This document shows positions 20,115-32,670 of a DNA stretch of 64,000 nt, piece by piece. The first letter of the stretch is position 1. Each line of letters starts with the position of its first letter. The notes below the pieces were generated by a model. It saw only the letters and a list, made by a program, of their open reading frames with translations, was not told the DNA's origin and searched no databases. A program made the position numbers and the translations under genes. The stretch lies in NCBI GenBank assembly GCA_964017145.1, contig OZ024844.1:1364001-1428000 (forward strand). The letters are read 5' to 3'. Source of the DNA: Agrocybe praecox (Eukaryota > Basidiomycota > Agaricomycetes > Agaricales > Agrocybaceae).

Positions 20115-23100
20115 TTACCACTGAGGAGGGGGCACATGCAGAGGGTACCTAGAAGAAAGGACAGACAAAAGTCATAGATGATCGAGATATTAGCCGCAAT
20201 GTCAATGTCACAAGAAAAGTATTGAACCGCGTATCACAAAGAAGCAAAGAACGGAAGAATAAAATAACTCACCCAGTAGTGACCCCTCCTCCCTTTTCCC
20301 TTTCTACCCGGATGTCGAAGATCAATTCTCCAGTACGCTCGTCCCATTCGACAAGGCACCAGTTTCTTCGTCCCATGATATATTTTTGCTTTCGCGGTTG
20401 GCCCAAAGGCTCTTTCGTGAAGAGTGGCACCTTTATCAAAACGTTAGTCGTCTCATGAGGGTATATCTGTGCACGAGAAAAGAACGCTGACCATAGTTTC
20501 GTCAGTATCTATGGAATGTAACGTCCTGTGCACCTTGGTAGCAAGCGACGACACCATAGTGATCACACCGTTAGGCCTACATCGCAAGAAACAAGAAAAA
20601 AAGCTAAGCCACATACTCCATACTTTCAAACCAGGACTTACGGTGGTGTATTGACAATGGCACTAGTGACCACATTGACCATATACCTGAAATCTTGCGT
20701 AGGCAGGACCTCGGGGCGATTCTTCGTCTTCAGTGTCTTCAACACCCCAACAGCCGCGCAATGCACGTCCCCAGACAAGAACGTCACCCGAATGGTCTTA
20801 ACCTTGGCAAAGTTCTGCAACTGCTCAATTAACCAGTTGCGTTCCTTCTTATGACTCCTTGCTGTCCAATGATCGTTCTAGAAAAATAAAAGACCATGGA
20901 TAAGAATACGATAGAAAGAAAAAAAACAAGGAAATCACCAAATCATCCAACAATTCCGCCTCCGCGTTAAACTTGTTAACAAACCCACTCAAGCCCATCG
21001 TCCCATTCCGGCCAAGGGCAACGAGCGGGTTAAACTTGCTCTCAAGCGCCGTCTCCAGGAACACCATACGCGGGTAGGCTATAGGTATTCCCAATTGCAC
21101 AATAACATGCTCGACTCCAGCAGGCAGCAAATTTAGCCTATCAAACACCTTCCGGTACTCCCCAGGCGAGCACACCTGGTCCTTTTTCCGTTCGGCACTG
21201 CATAAACGACGATCAGAGACACCCTTAAAAAGCATAAACAGTTCATGCGATGATGGGTGTTACGACACGTACCGACAATCCAAGAGGAGCATGTAAACTT
21301 TCGGTCCCAAGCGTGGCAGGAATGAATGCGAAGGTAACCTCACATAAGGCCCTGGCTCGCCAATGATAAGCGATTGGTAAACATGCTTAGGACCATCTTG
21401 CACTCCATCCGATTCCACTAGATTGTTTTCAATATTCGTTTTTTTCTTAAAAGAAAGTTACGTATAGACAATAACTGCGAGCGCTTACCATTGATGAAAC
21501 ATTGGAATAACAAGAAAAAGAAATACCCCCTCGCACCAATCCTAAACAAGAAGAAAAAAGAAAAATCAAGGTCAACATCAACGTAACGCGCCACAAACGT
21601 CAAGGCTTTGATCCCACACGACCAAATACTCACTGTCTGAACACCGGCGCTCGTTGTAGATCATCGGGGTCTTAAAAAAGAACAAATATGTCAATAAAGT
21701 CCATAAAAGCGCTATTAACGCCGAGCGCATCAATACTCACAACTTCCGAATCCATCGATCTACGCGTCCCGAGGCGGAAACAAATCAGTAAAAACAGGAA
21801 GCGCGCATATACGGTATAACAACCGACGGACGCACAAGATCTATTATTAGAACAAAAAGCTTTATGTCTAGCCGACGAATGGGAAATCATAGAAGACGAA
21901 AAACTAACCATGATCATCGCACATATTCAACATGGGTCTGCACAAGAAAAAGGTTATTTGTCTGCACAATGATAAAAAAGCACCGAACTGACATTGAACA
22001 ATTCGCTCTCGCGAAAGCCCCTGACCTAAACTGTTGGCAGTAATGATTAAAGAAGAATCGATCAATACCCATCTCCATTTCCTCAGAAAGTGGAAATGTC
22101 TTTTTCTCTTCCGGTTTCAACTTGCCGACCCATTCTTGCATTTCGGGTTCGCGCATGAGGCTGTAGAGATATGCAGAGCTTGGGCTTAGAATGCAGCCTT
22201 GAAAAATAAACCACTTACGAGTCACAATATAGTTGGTCTCCGCCACCCACTAGTGCATGGAAGGGTGTCTCGGCGTGTTTAGAAAGAAGATCCATCCATA
22301 CAGGGTCGTATCCTGACTTGAAGCCTGGTCCACGGAAGTCGTCTGGGTTAACACCTGCCGAGAAGCCATTACACTGTGTAAAAGGATTGCAAATACATGA
22401 GCGATATGGAATATGAATCACCGGGAACAGCATAAACGCACCGAGTGCGCTGCCCAGCGCATATTTTGCATCCTTCCGGGCACCCAAAACGTGATTTGTT
22501 GACCTTTATTAACCGAATACGTAACTTGCATTTCATGTTGCGCCAGTGGAACTTTGATGAGGAACCGCCAGAAAGTGAATGTCCTGAATGTCGTAAACAT
22601 GGATGATAGAAGTGCAGTTAGTTATGATATAGCTATGAGATTAGATCACAGGAAAAGCAATTAGCGTTGTTGATAGACATACGACATCAGGAATGTTTGT
22701 TTTAGTCTGATGTTCCTTCACGCTTGTGCGCGGCTCGGCAGATATGCAGAGAATTCTGGACTCACCCTCCCTGACCGCCATATACCCATAGTTCTTGGCC
22801 CTGCACAGTCTCAGTGCACATGCCTTCTGTTCCGTCCGAGAATGCTTTCGGTTTGCTGGCATTCTGGTGTTGTCCATTTGTATTCGGGATTGGCATCCCC
22901 GGCGGAAAGTTGAACGAGCCCATCACAGGCGAGTTTCCTATGATAGCAGACGTTGGTATTATCATTGAATGAGGGTCAGCAGGATGGGGGCCAAGTTCAT
23001 AGGACCGTGCGCTGTGCAAGACAGCACTCATACTTGGACGAGGCACACTGCCTGCTTCATGTCCATTTCCTCCGTTGGTCACGGCGGTGAAACTGCTGCC

Positions 23101-23881
23101 GTTAGATGGTGGTGTACTTGGTCCTGGGAGGTTGGAGACCGAGGAAGAGTACGAATAAGACTGGTGATGGTCGATGTGGGGGGCAACTTGGTCTGGGTTC
23201 CATGTATATGTGAGTATTGGATGAGGTTCGTACAGTGATCCGCTATCCGCAGCTGTAAATACATATGTCAATCATTAACTACGATGCAAAGTTGGAGATA
23301 CTCACTGACAATGAGCGCTGCTCCATGCCATATGCCGTGCTCGTCAATTGTATCATATCTAATTGGGTACAACTTTTAAGGTTGTATAGAGGACCAAAAT
23401 AGGCCAGACTTACTTTAACAAAGGGCCACACATGAACTGCGGAGCACCCGAGGGTCAGCAAAGCATAATATGTACGGGTTGATGAGGAAATTCACCTGAA
23501 GATGTGGTTCCATACGAGCGACGCGCAACATCTGAGATCTTTCCACTGCCGACATGTGTGTGAGTTGTGCAATGGAAATGGTGCTCTGGGTCTGTTGCTG
23601 GGTATAATTTGTTCTGACAGAAGTTGCTATAGATGGCGGGTAGTCCTTTGGAGGTAATGCAGGTGGCATTGGAGACGGAGGATGGTGATGTCGAAAGCCG
23701 CCAATGAAGCTCTCGTCCATGGGTCCGACGTCCTCGACGGGCATATGCACTGCGGAGTGACGGTACTCTCGACCGTAAGCTTCATTTTCCTGGATATAAA
23801 GTGAGCGGCATAGAATGAAAAAGAGAAAGAAAAAAAAACCTTTTGTGCGCGACGCTGAGCGTGCCAGCCAGGGTTATCCAT
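20115..23881 (-). CDS. PhoD-like phosphatase (metallophosphatase) protein
   Basis: Calcineurin-like metallophosphatase of the PhoD type, predicted to hydrolyse phosphomono- or diesters; the natural substrate of this fungal branch is not known to me. The start ATG at 23881 reads MDNPGWHAQRRAQK, then about 15 introns, some flanking very short exons. A Pro/Ser/His-rich disordered first half includes FMCGPLLKYDTIDEHGIWHG and TADSGSLYEPHPILTYTW. The catalytic half has VTYSVNKGQQITFWVPG, HALVGGGDQLYCD (metal ligands), MLNMCDDHDIIDGFGSYP (second ligand cluster), QIGARGYFFFLLFQCFI, EPGPYVRLPSHSFLP, LLLDCRAERKKDQVCSP, and VTFLSGDVHCAAVGV (third ligand cluster). The last exon adds YPLHVPPPQW before a TAA at 20115-20117. 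No signal peptide is seen, so it is probably cytosolic. Confidence 0.85.
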
Positions 23882-24055
23882 GTCGATCTATACTCGGAGC
23901 GGAAGGAGACACAAGGCAAGTTCGCACGCGTGAGAAAGTAACGTCATATTTGGATTATTTGTTCGTGTTTATATGGGGTAGCAGATCTACACTTTTGCAT
24001 ATAAAGACCAGAATAAGAATATTATGCGATTCCCCTTTCCTGCGACTTCTACAAC
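23882..24055. promoter_or_regulatory. Shared divergent promoter, PhoD-like/RE-rich gene
   Basis: The 174 bp lie between opposed start codons (23881 minus, 24056 plus) and must serve both genes. A TATA-like tgcatataaa at about 23996-24005 faces the plus-strand gene, 50-60 bp before its ATG. Confidence 0.4.
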
Positions 24056-24999
24056 ATGACAGAATACGACTTTTCTCCAGAGGCTTTTGAGGCTCATATC
24101 CGCAAGCAACATCAGATTGCGAGATGGGTCAACGACACAAACCACACCCCACTGCGCAACCCCTTCACCCCTGCAACCCCCGCAGTCCGCGCACTCGCTC
24201 TCCAGAGGGGGTACGAAACTGAGGGAGAGATGATGAACGACGACCGACGAAGAGGCAGACGGCGGTCATCGAAAGACCAGCGGGAGAGACCCCGCGAACG
24301 AGATAGCAGAGAACGAGAGCGCGAACGGGAGCAGCGTGAACGGGTCGAAAGAGAGCGCGAACGGGAACGCTACTATTCAGAGTCACAGCACAAGTCAAGC
24401 AATAGACGCAATCGCTCTCAGTCAACCTCAGCTCCCTCACGGAGACCTGTTCCTCCTCCCCTCCCCATTCCCGTTCCCGTTCCCCCTGCCTACCCCCAGC
24501 AGTACCCGTATCCCCCAAAAATGACTTCTCCTCGAGACTCTCGCCACTCTTCCCGCTCATCATCAACACAAGTTCCCTCACCGACCTCTTACTTTCCTCC
24601 TCAACAACCGCCATACTCTGCTCCTCCTCATAAAACTATGCCAATCCCAGTAAGATCACACACTACTCCCCACTACGTATACCCGCAAGAGTCAAAGTAC
24701 GGCTCTTACCCCACAACTTCACCTTACTATCAGACCGGTCCGACTGGCTACCCGACACTGTCACCTCCTAACAAGTTAGACATCGCCGTACGTCCTTCGC
24801 TTATTTCATTCTGTCTCCCCGCATACTCATTTTATTATTTTTCACGCAGAACACGCCCCAATATCCCCATTCTATGTATCAGGTCAAGCAACCTCCGCTA
24901 CTCAAACGCATCTTCATGGGCTTAACGGGCGGTGGGAATAAATACCAGCAGCCTCAACCTCATAGGATTCCACGGCGGAAAAGGAGCAGCAGCTTTTAA
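24056..24999 (+). CDS. Hypothetical protein with Arg/Glu repeats and proline-rich region
   Basis: Two exons (24056-24787, 24850-24999) encode 293 residues. Not recognised as a known family. A short N-terminal motif MTEYDFSPEAFEAHIRKQHQ is followed by an Arg/Glu dipeptide-rich stretch (about residues 62-105, REREREREQRERVERERER), a Ser/Arg part, then a Pro/Tyr-rich region. The second exon gives a compact basic tail, QPPLLKRIFMGLTGGGN and HRIPRRKRSSSF. The tail and the N-terminal motif are the parts most likely to be conserved. RE and RS repeats are common in nuclear RNA-binding or splicing-associated proteins, but that is only an analogy here. Confidence 0.7.
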
Positions 25000-26299
25000 T
25001 ATTCTTTGTATTTTTTCACCATTGTACATTTATCACCAGCCGGGCTTGGTGCCTCCAGCCATATGCATATGCGACATCCATCATTGCGACATCCTCCCTA
25101 CTGCTTCATCTTCATCCTCACCACCACCAGCATCATCATCAAGCTATTTCACTTCATTTATACCATATACGATAACATATCCACCCTGCTGCTTGTCCTC
25201 GAGTACCCGTAATATTATCATTTTTCTTCGGATTTCTTTCTGCGACTCGTCTTCATCCACTCATCCCTTCATTTCATTCATTAGGCCTGGAGGCACCCTT
25301 TGCCTGCCTGCACTAATGAGTCCTATACTTAGATTCCCGTTTCTTCCTTTTCGGACAACCCTCCCATCGAAATCTCTCATCTCTCCCATGCTATTTCGTT
25401 CTTGACGCTATTCTTGGCTCTTTCTTCTTTTGTTCGTGTAATTTCACACTGACGGCACTTCACCTCGATCTCGAATCTCATTTCCGATTTCGATTCACGG
25501 CTACTACTATCACACCCCCCCATGATCCATGCTCACGTACCCTATGCCTATTATGATTCCCAAGCATGCCCTATGATGATGATTACGATTATCGACAAAA
25601 CTCCTACGCCCCACTTATTATTCAGTCAACGACTACTGCATCCTTTACTACCACGGATCTCGCACTTGTCCATGCCGGGACACGCCTGCCTTGTCCCTCG
25701 CACAGCTTCTCTCCGAATCATTTCTCCGCAGCCACGGTCGGAGTCCGGACTTGCTGATAGACAAGAACCCAGTCCCGAAAGAGACATTTGGACTAGATGC
25801 GGGAACAAGGTTCGATTGGTTGACTTCGGGTTCGGTTCGTTTGCCCGACCTTGTCGTCTTTACCTTCCTTGGCCAAGTTCGGACTCATCCCATTCAATCG
25901 ATTCGACTCGTGGCCCCCACCCGTGATCTTATGTTTCTGATCTTTCACGACGAACCCTCTTCTCCCGTTCTCATAATAATAAAAACTAGTATAATAAAAT
26001 CAACATAACTTAATGTAGATTCCTTGAGCGTCGCATTCCACCAATGTCCGATGTTCCACGGCGTACTTATTACTACGGCGCTACTACTACTACGTCGAGT
26101 TATTTATTCCCCCTCTGCCTCCCCGTTTACCTCTTTACAGAGTAATTTACCGCTTCGAGTCTGTTTTTTCTTACTTTAGAGTGCTCATACTGGTAGATCC
26201 CCGGTTCTTTTCGGATTCCCTTGTTCGGACCTATAGATTTTTTCCGTGTGGACAATACAATTGGACATTTCACTATCATTATCGATTCGGTATCAGTGA
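25000..26299. other. Pyrimidine-rich 3' flank, no gene
   Basis: The plus strand is rich in C and T with short simple repeats (cat/atc triplets near 25115-25150, cta/cga triplets near 26070-26095). Open frames exist (up to 157 codons) but owe their length to this composition and have no motif. It is probably 3' UTR and spacer of the gene ending at 24999. Confidence 0.45.
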
Positions 26300-29200
26300 A
26301 GGTTAATTACGCAAGGGTTTGTGGGTTGTGTGCGCCGACTGGAGAGATGAATCGATGACTACTATCGATCACGTTTTCCCGGAGTCTCTACTGGAATTTC
26401 AATTGATTATTGAAAGCTTGAGTCAGCTCGACCACCTTGAAGCTCGAAGCGTGAAGTTTCATTCAATCCATGCATGCAGGCCCACACACCAAATATTAAG
26501 CGGCGAACAGAAGAGGCAAGTCGGGTCTTGCTCAACTGGTAGTATCGATTACAATCCGTCAATCATGGCAAATCCACATCATCGTACCACGTAGGCGTCA
26601 TATTGACATAAGCTTCAAGCCCAAATTCCACGCTGCCTCGAGGTTTAGGATCCGGGATATTACTTGTTTTACTCAGGCCCACGACGGACTCGTCAGGATA
26701 GACGGAAAGACCTGTCTAAAAGTCAAATACCGGCCGAAAAGTTAGCGAGTAACCTGTTATCATCGCGTTGAAGTGTCGTTTTTCGGACCGACGGCTTTTT
26801 TTTTACTGACTGTACTGCATGCATAGGTTTTTTAAACATGATGGACCCTTTACCCAGGTCCTGACCTAATACCACATATCCACTAAGTTGAAACGAGTCG
26901 GTTTGAAGCGCTGACTTGGACAATATTAGAAGCTTCTTCATTCATAAACGCCCACGGCATCATATACTGGGGAACTTGGGGAAAACTGCCCAGATTTGCT
27001 TATTCGCCGCAAGATGCCAGGTATTCAATGAAATGACCACACCCACCCACACATATACTCGCTGATGAAAAGGAAATGACTTGTAGGCAGCTTCGAAGTA
27101 GGGAAATCTCTGCTGGCCAAGCGTGGCGTAAAAACTATACAGTACCGAACAACCCTCAAACTCAAAATAATTTTGGAATACACCAATAATCACATCGAAG
27201 GTGAATAAAAAAACGTCACGGTCAGGCACTTCACATCCGAATGGAAACGCCCAAAAAAAATGACATACAGTTTCAATTTCTCACGCGAAGGCCGCTGGGA
27301 ATTGGAGCACTTTGGAGCAATTGCTCGTCGAGAGACATCATCTATGACTTAAACGTTAAACTTGCAGGGTTTTTGACTCTGATGATGATGCACTACCTTC
27401 ACAATTAGAAGACACTATGCGTCGTCGTCTAAACGATGAGGATGAAAAGTTCTACGCTCGGTCACCTTATTGAACCCCTCAAGCCTTTGGGTGTGAACAA
27501 AGATCTCATGCCAGCTCGTAAGTTCTTGCCATTGCGTACTACGTGATACATCATACGTTCTATGTATTTACGAAGAGATAGGACTAATAGGTCACCACCC
27601 CCACTCGTCTTTCTCCGAGGACCTGGATAGCCACTCGCATCTATCCCTGCCTGGTCCCGTTCTCCCAGGCTGACAAGGCCCAGATTTCGCTTCGGCCAAC
27701 AAGAAAGAAAGACACTGCAGAAATAGAACGACAAAAAAAGAGAAACAGGAGCTTAATGCCGTCCTTTGGCCCACTATCCCGACCACTTCTGAGTCCATTT
27801 TCCCCAGACTCCGTGTATGATCGGACCTCGAAGCTCCTTGGTTCCTTGGGCTCTCGGAAAGCTCGGCGGACATTGGGTACGAACTCTACGGATATCTGAT
27901 AATCTTACTCCTGCACCGGCTTCAAGCTTATTAAGAGCTTGCCAAAGACTATGGTCACTTGGACTGTACGTTATATTCTATGCTTACTGGGGTACCGTTT
28001 TCTGAGAACTTGAGGGTAAAATTTGGACTGTGGTCACGTAGGAAATCGCTCCAAATTTTCTACTTCTTTTCAAAATATTATCGTCATCGACAACATCATT
28101 ATCGTCGCTGAAATACGACGTCCTAAAAGTGACTCTCTGCGGTCTGTGCACACGACCACTCCCTGCACTGATTTTTTGTCCCCTTTTCAGCTTCTTTCAA
28201 AATCCATGAAACTGGCGGTAACTTGACATTCAACAAGGGAACGGCAAGCCCCATATAAACAAGGTTTCTCTTGTTACTTATGTTCCGTAATCCTATAAAT
28301 ACACACGGCTTAGCCCACGAAGAAAAAACATACGGAACCGTATTGCCGTTCTTTAATGACTTTCCCCACACGGGAGACGCAAACGGAGACGCACGCACTC
28401 ACGCTCAAGCCTGCGTATTTACGAGTTCATGCCAAAATGCGCATCGTGCCTTTCATATCTTCTATCTTTATCTTCTTTGATAACGACACGGAAAGAAATG
28501 GTAAGAGTCTAATCCTTCCTGAATCTTGGATCCGTACTGCCACCGTTATACATGCTGTACCCTATCGGACCCAAGGCTCGCCACGGTCGTGTGCGCTCAC
28601 TTAGGCTATCATGCTGTTCTAGGCTTGACAAAGTACGAGACGTCAACTCAAACTACCCCAGGTCACCCACGGTTGGCCATGAGGACTGGGGAAACTAGAC
28701 TACGGATCTTCATAGCTTCTATAACTTCTGAAAGAAAAAAGGCTTACGCCGCTGTTCGACCTTTGCCAAAGAGGCCCTGTCTTTGAAGCTTTGACACAAC
28801 TTATGACATCTCTGGGCGTTTTTGTCCCTGCTTGGGCGTCTTGGAAGCATTGCGGGATTAGCCTCTTCAAAATGAAAAATTAAAGCACCCTGCACTGGAT
28901 CCTGGGAAAGGTTGGCACTTACGGCCAATGAAAATATTGAGCGAGGCGTGATTGAGCGTACATGCGTTTTACACGAGGCATAGTTTCCATAGGGCCCCGT
29001 TCGACGTTTTACATTGTCGAAGTTTTGAAAGAAGACTCGATGCTCTCTTTGGTCCATATTTTCTATCCTAGGGTACAGATAATTTTCTTCTCTATTGGAG
29101 TAATACTGCCTTGGATGGACGTGATCATTCATCGTTGCTCCTTTATCTCTCGCGTGCTCTCAGAAAATAAATGACGAGTTCTCAGAGGCTTGCCGCAAAA

Positions 29201-30613
29201 AGCTCCCTATACACTGCTTCTTGTGTTTTTGTTCTTCTCTCTCGTGGTGTATTTGATATTCATTAACTTTACTCGCTGTTTTTACCTGATTGAGCCTCAC
29301 TTAATTGACACTCATCAATGTGCTTCTCAATGCCTTGGTGTTAGTGGAATTAGCAACTATAACTTGCCATTACAAGTATCAACACCTGTACTATGAAAAT
29401 GTAATATCGCTGTTAAGGAAACCTGCAGATTTATTTACCCGTAGTACTCAAGCCTACCGATATAAATTCCTTACTTCTCATACCTTCCTTACCCCAAAGA
29501 ATGTCAATAAAGATGATCATGATCAGGCCCGCGGCGTTCATGGTCCGGAATGAAGTTTCCCCTCCCACACAAGGGTCCCTTTCCTTTAGAACTTTCCTGA
29601 TCATGATCGCAAAAGACATAGAGCAGACGTCAAAGATAGATACTATGAACATGACCTGCAAAATGTCATAGTCAAATTCTAAATGCAAGTCGGCTCTAAG
29701 ACCGTCTCTGGGAATCTGAGGAACAGATCTTCTCCCATGTATTTTTTCTTTTGATAGGAACCAGGCCTTAAGACTAAGCTTCAGAGGTTCAATTACTCAC
29801 TCCTGAGCACCTCGCGGTAAATTTCTTATCTTCTTTTCAAAAAGGTAAAGAAAGTCCACGATAATGATTACTAGGATACTTTTTTCTCATCTGGGAAGGC
29901 TGTAGAGTTCGGGAGGTACGGAGCTGCGCCGCAGTAAGTTCCGTGCCGATATTAGTACGTAGTAGCTAAGTCCCTCAAAAAGTGAGCTTATCCTAGCTGT
30001 ACTCCACAACTTATTCTTACTTACCGCCCACCTGAGAATCTGATGGTTTAATACATGGGAAATGAATTCATGCGAGGATTTGATAACACATTTTATTGTA
30101 TGCAGAGGGCGGCTGACATCACCATAGAGTTTTAATGCCAGTTATTATGATGAATTTATGGGGGAAATGTAATCAAAACTTAATACAAGAAATATTTTTA
30201 TCGGACGACACAAAAGCTTAGTCTATGACCGCTTTACTAATTGACTCGAAGCGCAAAGGCATGGATCCATATTAACTGCTTACTATGATTTGGGACATGA
30301 TGCACGAGCGTCCAGTGGGCCATTAGCCGGCGCGATAAGTCGATACGGGGGTATCAAATCATCAAGTGAATATACAGTAAACTTGGAGAGCATATACGTA
30401 CCTGAAGTCAAATGACAGGAGTACGCTGGTCTGGAACTACTCTCTATTCACTAAGGATTCATACACATACGGTGGTGTCGGCTGCCGTCGTGGGCCATTC
30501 ATTGTTCTTTGTATTTCGGATTCAGCGTGATCGGATCGATAGGACACATTGAGTTCTCTCTACAGAGAGGATATATTTAATTCCATTGCGGGAGTAGATT
30601 TTTCATATCCTGC
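26300..30613. other. Gene-poor region with orphan exon-like fragments
   Basis: About 4.3 kb without a supportable complete gene. Two fragments look exon-like. One is on plus at 27371-27474, just after a cag acceptor, reading VFDSDDDALPSQLEDTM and ending at a stop after KFYARSPY. The other is on minus at 29510-29690, a hydrophobic exon (MFIVSIFDVCSMSFAIMIRK, NAAGLIMIIFIDILWG) followed by a gtaagg donor. Neither extends into a full gene. I regard this as decayed coding DNA or fragments of fast-evolving genes. Confidence 0.35.
29510..29690 (-). pseudogene. Possible orphan membrane-protein exon
   Basis: On the minus strand a frame from about 29690 reads LEFDYDILQ, two hydrophobic segments (VMFIVSIFDVCSMSFAIMI and NAAGLIMIIFIDILWG) and a polar link (KVLKERDPCVGGETSFRT), then meets gtaagg, a good donor. 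It looks like one exon of a multi-span membrane protein. I found no in-phase partners with clear homology, so it may be a relic. The edges are approximate. Confidence 0.25.
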
Positions 30614-30859
30614 TACTCAATTCGAGCGTCTAGAATTTGTGATTGTAAACAGCCAAGTAAGATTGATGCCGGCTACGGCGCTTACCTATTTTTGCTACTC
30701 AATTAGAGCGTCTATAATTTGTGATTGTAAACCGCCAAGTATTATTGATGCTGGCTACTGCGCTTGCCTATTCTTGCTCCTCAATTCGAGTGTCTAGAAT
30801 TTGTGATTGTAAACCATCAAGTAAGATTGATGCTGGCTACGGCGCTTACCTATTTTTAG
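30614..30859. repeat. Tandem repeat, 3 copies of 82 bp
   Basis: Three head-to-tail copies at 30614-30695, 30696-30777 and 30778-30859, each about 90% alike. Each contains the stretch aatttgtgattgtaaac and a gctac-gcgcttacctat tail. The 82-bp period is not a multiple of three and the copies carry stops, so it is a non-coding minisatellite. Unrelated DNA begins right after copy 3. Confidence 0.9.
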
Positions 30860-31200
30860 ACAACCCCTTTTGATCTTGACTGCATTGGCAATTGCATTTG
30901 TTGTGATGGTTATTTTGACGGCTCGTGAGAGAGGACTCGATGACCTGTGATTCGGGATATGATCACAACCCCAAAAGTTTGGGTTCGTGGTTCGTAGCTA
31001 GAACGAGCGTTGATATGTATAATGAGTGGACAGGTCGAGGTACATAATCACAACCAAAGTAAAACACAGCGAGCGAAGCAAAATATAATATAAATACTAC
31101 ACCCGACTTGACCCAATGATTCACAAATAGAGAAAATTCAAAGTTGAATAGATCGAAGGTAATTAAGTAAAAATCCATTAAATAAGTGATGCATTACTCG

Positions 31201-32670
31201 CTACGACCCACGAAATTCGGGACTAGACATAGGAACGAGCATATTGCGAGATCTCTGTTCACCATTTGAATACAAACTGTCTCGGACAATCTCTTCGTCC
31301 TGAAGAAAGATACATGTCAGTCAATTGGAAGCGCACAGAAACGTCCTGCTACTTACATAGTAACTCGAGACGGAATTGCTATTATTTTGGGACATTGCTA
31401 TGGACTCAGTACGAGCGCCTGCAAACGGATGAGTGCTCAACGAAGTCCGAGGGCGAGTTGCCCCATATGTAGCCAGGTAAGCCGCAGAGGGCGCTATTCT
31501 TGAACGGCGGCGTCGCCTTAACCACCAAACCAACGCAACTCCTAAAATAGCCAACAGGGCCAGACCTCCAATAACACCACCCGCAATAGCGCCTGCACTA
31601 CTTCCGCCCTTCTTTGTAGATCCAAGAGCTGCGGTGCTCGCATCATTGCCACTGCCATTGCCACTGCCGCCATCATCGCTGCTGCTGCTACTTAGGGTGG
31701 TGGCTAGAGTGTCGGGCGCCTGTGTCAATGTGGACAATTGCTGTCCATCAGTTGCAAAGTCACTAATGCGAGTGGTTGGTCCCATAACCGCTTGTATTGA
31801 AGCTATCGCCGATGATGAAGGCTGTTTTGATGTCTGTGGGCTGATCGATGAGGTGTTTGTATGCAATGTGCTTGTGGGGATCGAGGTAGCATTGGAAGTG
31901 GTGGTAACAGCAGTCTGTACAGCGGAAAAGGTCGTATTTGAGTTGGCACCACCGGTTGCAGATTTGAATGCGGCCTCAGGATCGAAGGATGGTTGTACCT
32001 GTTTAATGAAGATGTCAGAAAACGAGAAGTCCTATGGTTGATATCACACACACACACATTGATATTAATCTTCGCCCAGTCAGGGATCGATGTGACTTCA
32101 TATTAATCGCATTACTACCGAAGCAATATAGGATATCACGCAAGGAAGAAAACACACCTGGAACTGGAAGAGGGTAACTTGAGACGGCGTCAGACGGGAC
32201 CCGCAGCGCAAGGACATGTGGTACTCACTCGCTAAATGTTACACTGCATTGCGCAGACCAATCTCTCCATCTAAGTACCAATTACGACGGATTCTCCTAT
32301 AACGAAAGAATAAACCCACGTAGAAAATTGAGCCTTTTGACAATCGGCACAGGCAGAAACAAGAGCGTAAATTGGAACAGAGCAAGGACATGGTGTTGCT
32401 CCGTTTTGAGTTGAGGGAGGCGGATATTGTTGACCATTATGAATAGGACGCAGAGGAGGATCTTTTCAACGTCGAATATCAATACAAGAAAGTAGTCAGT
32501 GGATAGGAACTCTGACCCCTATCGTCGCAAGCAGATATCAATTTTGAAGCAGCTGCACAAGGATCAAGGCCTTGAGCATTGTTAGCCTGTATGAGATTTA
32601 GCACGAGGGAGGATCAGAGCCAGTATCTATAACTAACCCAGCGGTATACGTCTGGGCAAGACGCGGCCAT
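31201..32670 (-). CDS. Cys-rich, Ser/Thr-rich single-span membrane protein
   Basis: Not a named family. Several exons join in phase from the ATG at 32668-32670. MAASCPDVYRW is followed by ANNAQGLDPCAAASKLISAC, then QQYPPPSTQNGATPCPCSVP and IYALVSACADCQKAQFST, DWSAQCSVTFSDYPLPVP, TSIPDWAKININ and VQPSFDPEAAFKSA. The N-terminal half thus has about nine cysteines in a repeating pattern. A long Ser/Thr linker follows (likely O-glycosylated), then GGSSAGAIAGGVIGGLALLA leading into one membrane span, a WWLRRRRRSR stop-transfer and a cytosolic tail ending SSPEFRGS. This layout matches wall-sensor-like surface proteins of mushrooms. No signal peptide was found upstream of the chosen ATG, which is odd for this topology. 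Confidence 0.7.
32044..32058. repeat. (CA)n microsatellite
   Basis: About seven CA units lie inside an intron of the surface-protein gene; on the coding strand they form the gtgtgt donor side of that intron. Confidence 0.7.

Noticed and set aside
25522..25926. 134-codon frame in the pyrimidine-rich flank
   Set aside because: Length is explained by C/T-rich composition; no conserved-looking pattern, no promoter or splice context.
26520..26600. tRNA-like A-box (ttgctcaactggtag) on plus
   Set aside because: No closing acceptor stem, no T-loop and no B box within 100 bp; chance match.
29190..29396. Hydrophobic 68-codon plus frame (LLLVFLFFSLVVYLIF)
   Set aside because: AT-rich DNA readily yields hydrophobic frames; no introns, promoter signals or recognisable family.
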